NCBI RefSeq assembly: GCF_006517175.1
Contig: NZ_CP041186.1
Span: forward strand, 5,297,074 to 5,361,073
Origin: Persicimonas caeni
Lineage (GTDB): Bacteria; Myxococcota_A; Bradymonadia; Bradymonadales; Bradymonadaceae
DNA length: 64,000 nucleotides
Direction: 5' to 3'
In this document: in pieces, positions 62,573-64,000 of the stretch
How positions within the stretch are numbered: the stretch's first letter is position 1
Layout of the letters: the number at the start of each line of letters is the position of its first letter
Program-made: the position numbers and the translations under genes
Notes under the pieces: generated by a model
Seen by the model: the letters and a program-made list of their open reading frames with translations, nothing else
Database searches by the model: none
What the model was told of the DNA's origin: nothing

Positions 62573-62672
62573 GAGAACCCCATTCGCCGGCCACCATCGG
62601 TCGGCGCCGTTGATACTCGTGCCGCACTCGTCGCCTATGGCGGCGGGTGGCTGTACCTAACGCAAGTCGGGA

Positions 62673-64000
62673 ATGATGTTTATGCGATCGCAGATTCAGA
62701 AAGCTGAGACCGGACGGGCCGTTCGTCGGCGGTTTCGCCTTCTCAAGCGCGTGCTGATGTGCCTTCTGGTCGCGGCCATGTGGACCGCTCCGGTGAGCAG
62801 CGCGCACGCGCTCGACAAAAACCAGATCATCCAGATGAGCAAGCTCGGGATGGAGACCAATGCCATCAAGGGCGCCATCGATGGTGCTGGCAGCGAGCTC
62901 AAGCTCAGCCCCGAAGAGGTTGGCGAGCTGCGCGCGGCGGGTGTCGATGAAGAGGTCATCAAGTACCTCGAGGCGACCGGCCATGTCGAAGGCGGCGATG
63001 AAGCCGACGGCGGCGAAGAGGCTCCGGCCCCGGCCGACGACGAGGCCAGCGGACCGGCTCCGGCTCCTGCTCCCGGCGAGGAAGAGGAGTCCAAGGAGTA
63101 CACCGAGGAGGAGCTCGAGAAGCTCGCCGAGGAAAAGGCCAAGGAGATCAACGAGGAGAAGAAGGCCGAAGAGGCGCGTCAGCGCAAGATTCAGGCCGAA
63201 GCTCGCAAGCTCCCACAGGCCAAGCGCGCGGTCGAAAGCGGCGACAACATGTCCGCCGCCAAGACCTACCTGAAGTTCCTGTCGCTCAACCCCGATCCGG
63301 AGGGCGACGACTTCTACGCAGCCAAGTTCGGCTTGGCCAAGGCGCTGTACCAGGAAGGCATCTTGTCGGGAGCGGCTAACCCGCTGCTCGACGTGATCAT
63401 GGCCGGCGCCCAGCGCCCGCACTTCAAAGAAGCCTTCTACATGCTCGAGGAGCTCACCAAGCGCATCGGCTTCCAGCCGCCGCTTCTCGAGGAGATGACC
63501 AAGTTCTACGTCGGCGACATGAACGCCAAGTTCAAGAACGACTTCCACTACTATCTCGGGAAGTTCTTCTTCGACTACGGCCGTGGCGACCTGGCGATCG
63601 AATATCTGGACAAAGTCGAAAAGGGTGCCGCCGATTATCCCGAGGCGCTGTACCTGAAAGGCGTCGCGCAGCTCGAGCAGCAGAAGCAGGGTGAAGCCCT
63701 CAAGAACTTCGAGCGCGCCATCGTCGCCGGTGAGCAGGAGCCGGGCGGTAACGAGGAGATCTTGCAGCTGGGCTACATGGCTCTGGCTCGTGTCTTCTAC
63801 GAGGTCGGCTACTACGACGTCGCGCTGTACTACTATCAGAAGATTCCGTCCAAATCGGCTCGCAACGCCTCGGCGACCTTCGAGACCGCTTGGACGTACT
63901 TCATGAAGAACGACTACAAGCGTGCCCTGGGTACCTTCCACACGCTGCACAGTCCGTACTACTCGGAGTGGTACTTCCCCGACCTCTACATCCTGGAGTC
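62673..64000 (+). CDS. Exported TPR-repeat protein (3' partial)
   Basis: Open to the right window edge. Three possible starts (ATG 62673, 62676, 62682) are within nine bases. A signal peptide (RVLMCLLVAAMWTAPVSSA) gives a periplasmic or surface protein. An acidic Pro/Ala/Glu linker and a charged coiled-coil stretch (EEELEKLAEEKAKEINEEK) precede TPR-like helical pairs (AKRAVESGDNMSAAKTYLKF, YYLGKFFFDYGRGDLAIEYL, ALYLKGVAQLEQQKQGEALK). It follows the two barrels and likely interacts with them; the partner is not shown by sequence. Confidence 0.85.
   Translation, partial: MMFMRSQIQKAETGRAVRRRFRLLKRVLMCLLVAAMWTAPVSSAHALDKNQIIQMSKLGMETNAIKGAIDGAGSELKLSPEEVGELRAAGVDEEVIKYLEATGHVEGGDEADGGEEAPAPADDEASGPAPAPAPGEEEESKEYTEEELEKLAEEKAKEINEEKKAEEARQRKIQAEARKLPQAKRAVESGDNMSAAKTYLKFLSLNPDPEGDDFYAAKFGLAKALYQEGILSGAANPLLDVIMAGAQRPHFKEAFYMLEELTKRIGFQPPLLEEMTKFYVGDMNAKFKNDFHYYLGKFFFDYGRGDLAIEYLDKVEKGAADYPEALYLKGVAQLEQQKQGEALKNFERAIVAGEQEPGGNEEILQLGYMALARVFYEVGYYDVALYYYQKIPSKSARNASATFETAWTYFMKNDYKRALGTFHTLHSPYYSEWYFPDLYILE

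Overview
The window is one 64 kb stretch of GC-rich, densely coding DNA with no rRNA genes and one tRNA. Lipobox signal peptides, several outer-membrane beta-barrels, a LolA-like periplasmic protein and a phosphate porin show a Gram-negative cell envelope. The very Cys-rich surface lipoprotein with a long GTPEDT repeat, the many TPR proteins and the myxobacterial-type outer-membrane beta-barrel pair point to a Myxococcota/Bradymonadota-like lineage. That placement is inference from gene style, not a search result.

Layout. 1-8.1 kb: 3' part of a five-heme cytochrome c lipoprotein with TPRs, a YD-repeat lipoprotein, an exported membrane protein overlapping a trypsin-fold protease, and a nine-TPR protein. 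Two related repeat elements in opposite orientation flank the 2.6-6.1 kb genes. 8.3-10.6 kb: an acyl-CoA oxidase-like enzyme with a TerB-like N-terminus. 10.7-24.9 kb: a co-directional glycan cluster (zinc dehydrogenase, Gfo/Idh oxidoreductase, small conserved protein, SDR, rhamnose-4-epimerase-like enzyme, a glycosidase/CDP-paratose-2-epimerase fusion, one GT4 and three CgeB-type glycosyltransferases, a methyltransferase, UDP-xylose synthase and a sulfotransferase). It has sugar-nucleotide, transfer, methylation and sulfation steps, but no flippase, polymerase or exporter.

24.9-29.5 kb: NRDE/TANGO2 protein, dodecin, the Cys-rich repeat lipoprotein and a helical protein, with repeat-rich spacers. 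30.1-38.9 kb: an outer-membrane barrel, a LolA-like protein, two FtsX/MacB-type permeases and their LolD-type ATPase, all on the minus strand. This looks like an envelope export or sorting machine. Its ATPase is separated from the permeases by a plus-strand lipoprotein gene next to an inverted-repeat element. 39.1-41.0 kb: a large lipoprotein.

41.2-53.9 kb: the phosphate region. The minus-strand order is phoB, phoR, an OprP/OprO-type porin, pstS, pstC, pstA, pstB, phoU and an SLC13-family transporter, with a convergent SLC13 paralogue. Pho-box-like direct repeats lie before pstS and before the porin gene. PhoR and PhoB would sense and respond to phosphate shortage, the porin and PstSCAB would import phosphate, and PhoU would damp signalling.

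54.1-58.6 kb: an FAD oxidoreductase, a type III polyketide synthase, nicotinate phosphoribosyltransferase and an unknown protein. 58.7-58.9 kb: tRNA-Phe with a consensus promoter and a terminator. 59.2 kb to the end: a VWA-like lipoprotein, two outer-membrane beta-barrels and a TPR protein cut by the window edge. Noncoding repeats are unusually abundant and varied, including nested palindromes, hairpin arrays and dispersed motifs. No CRISPR array, prophage or transposase gene was seen.
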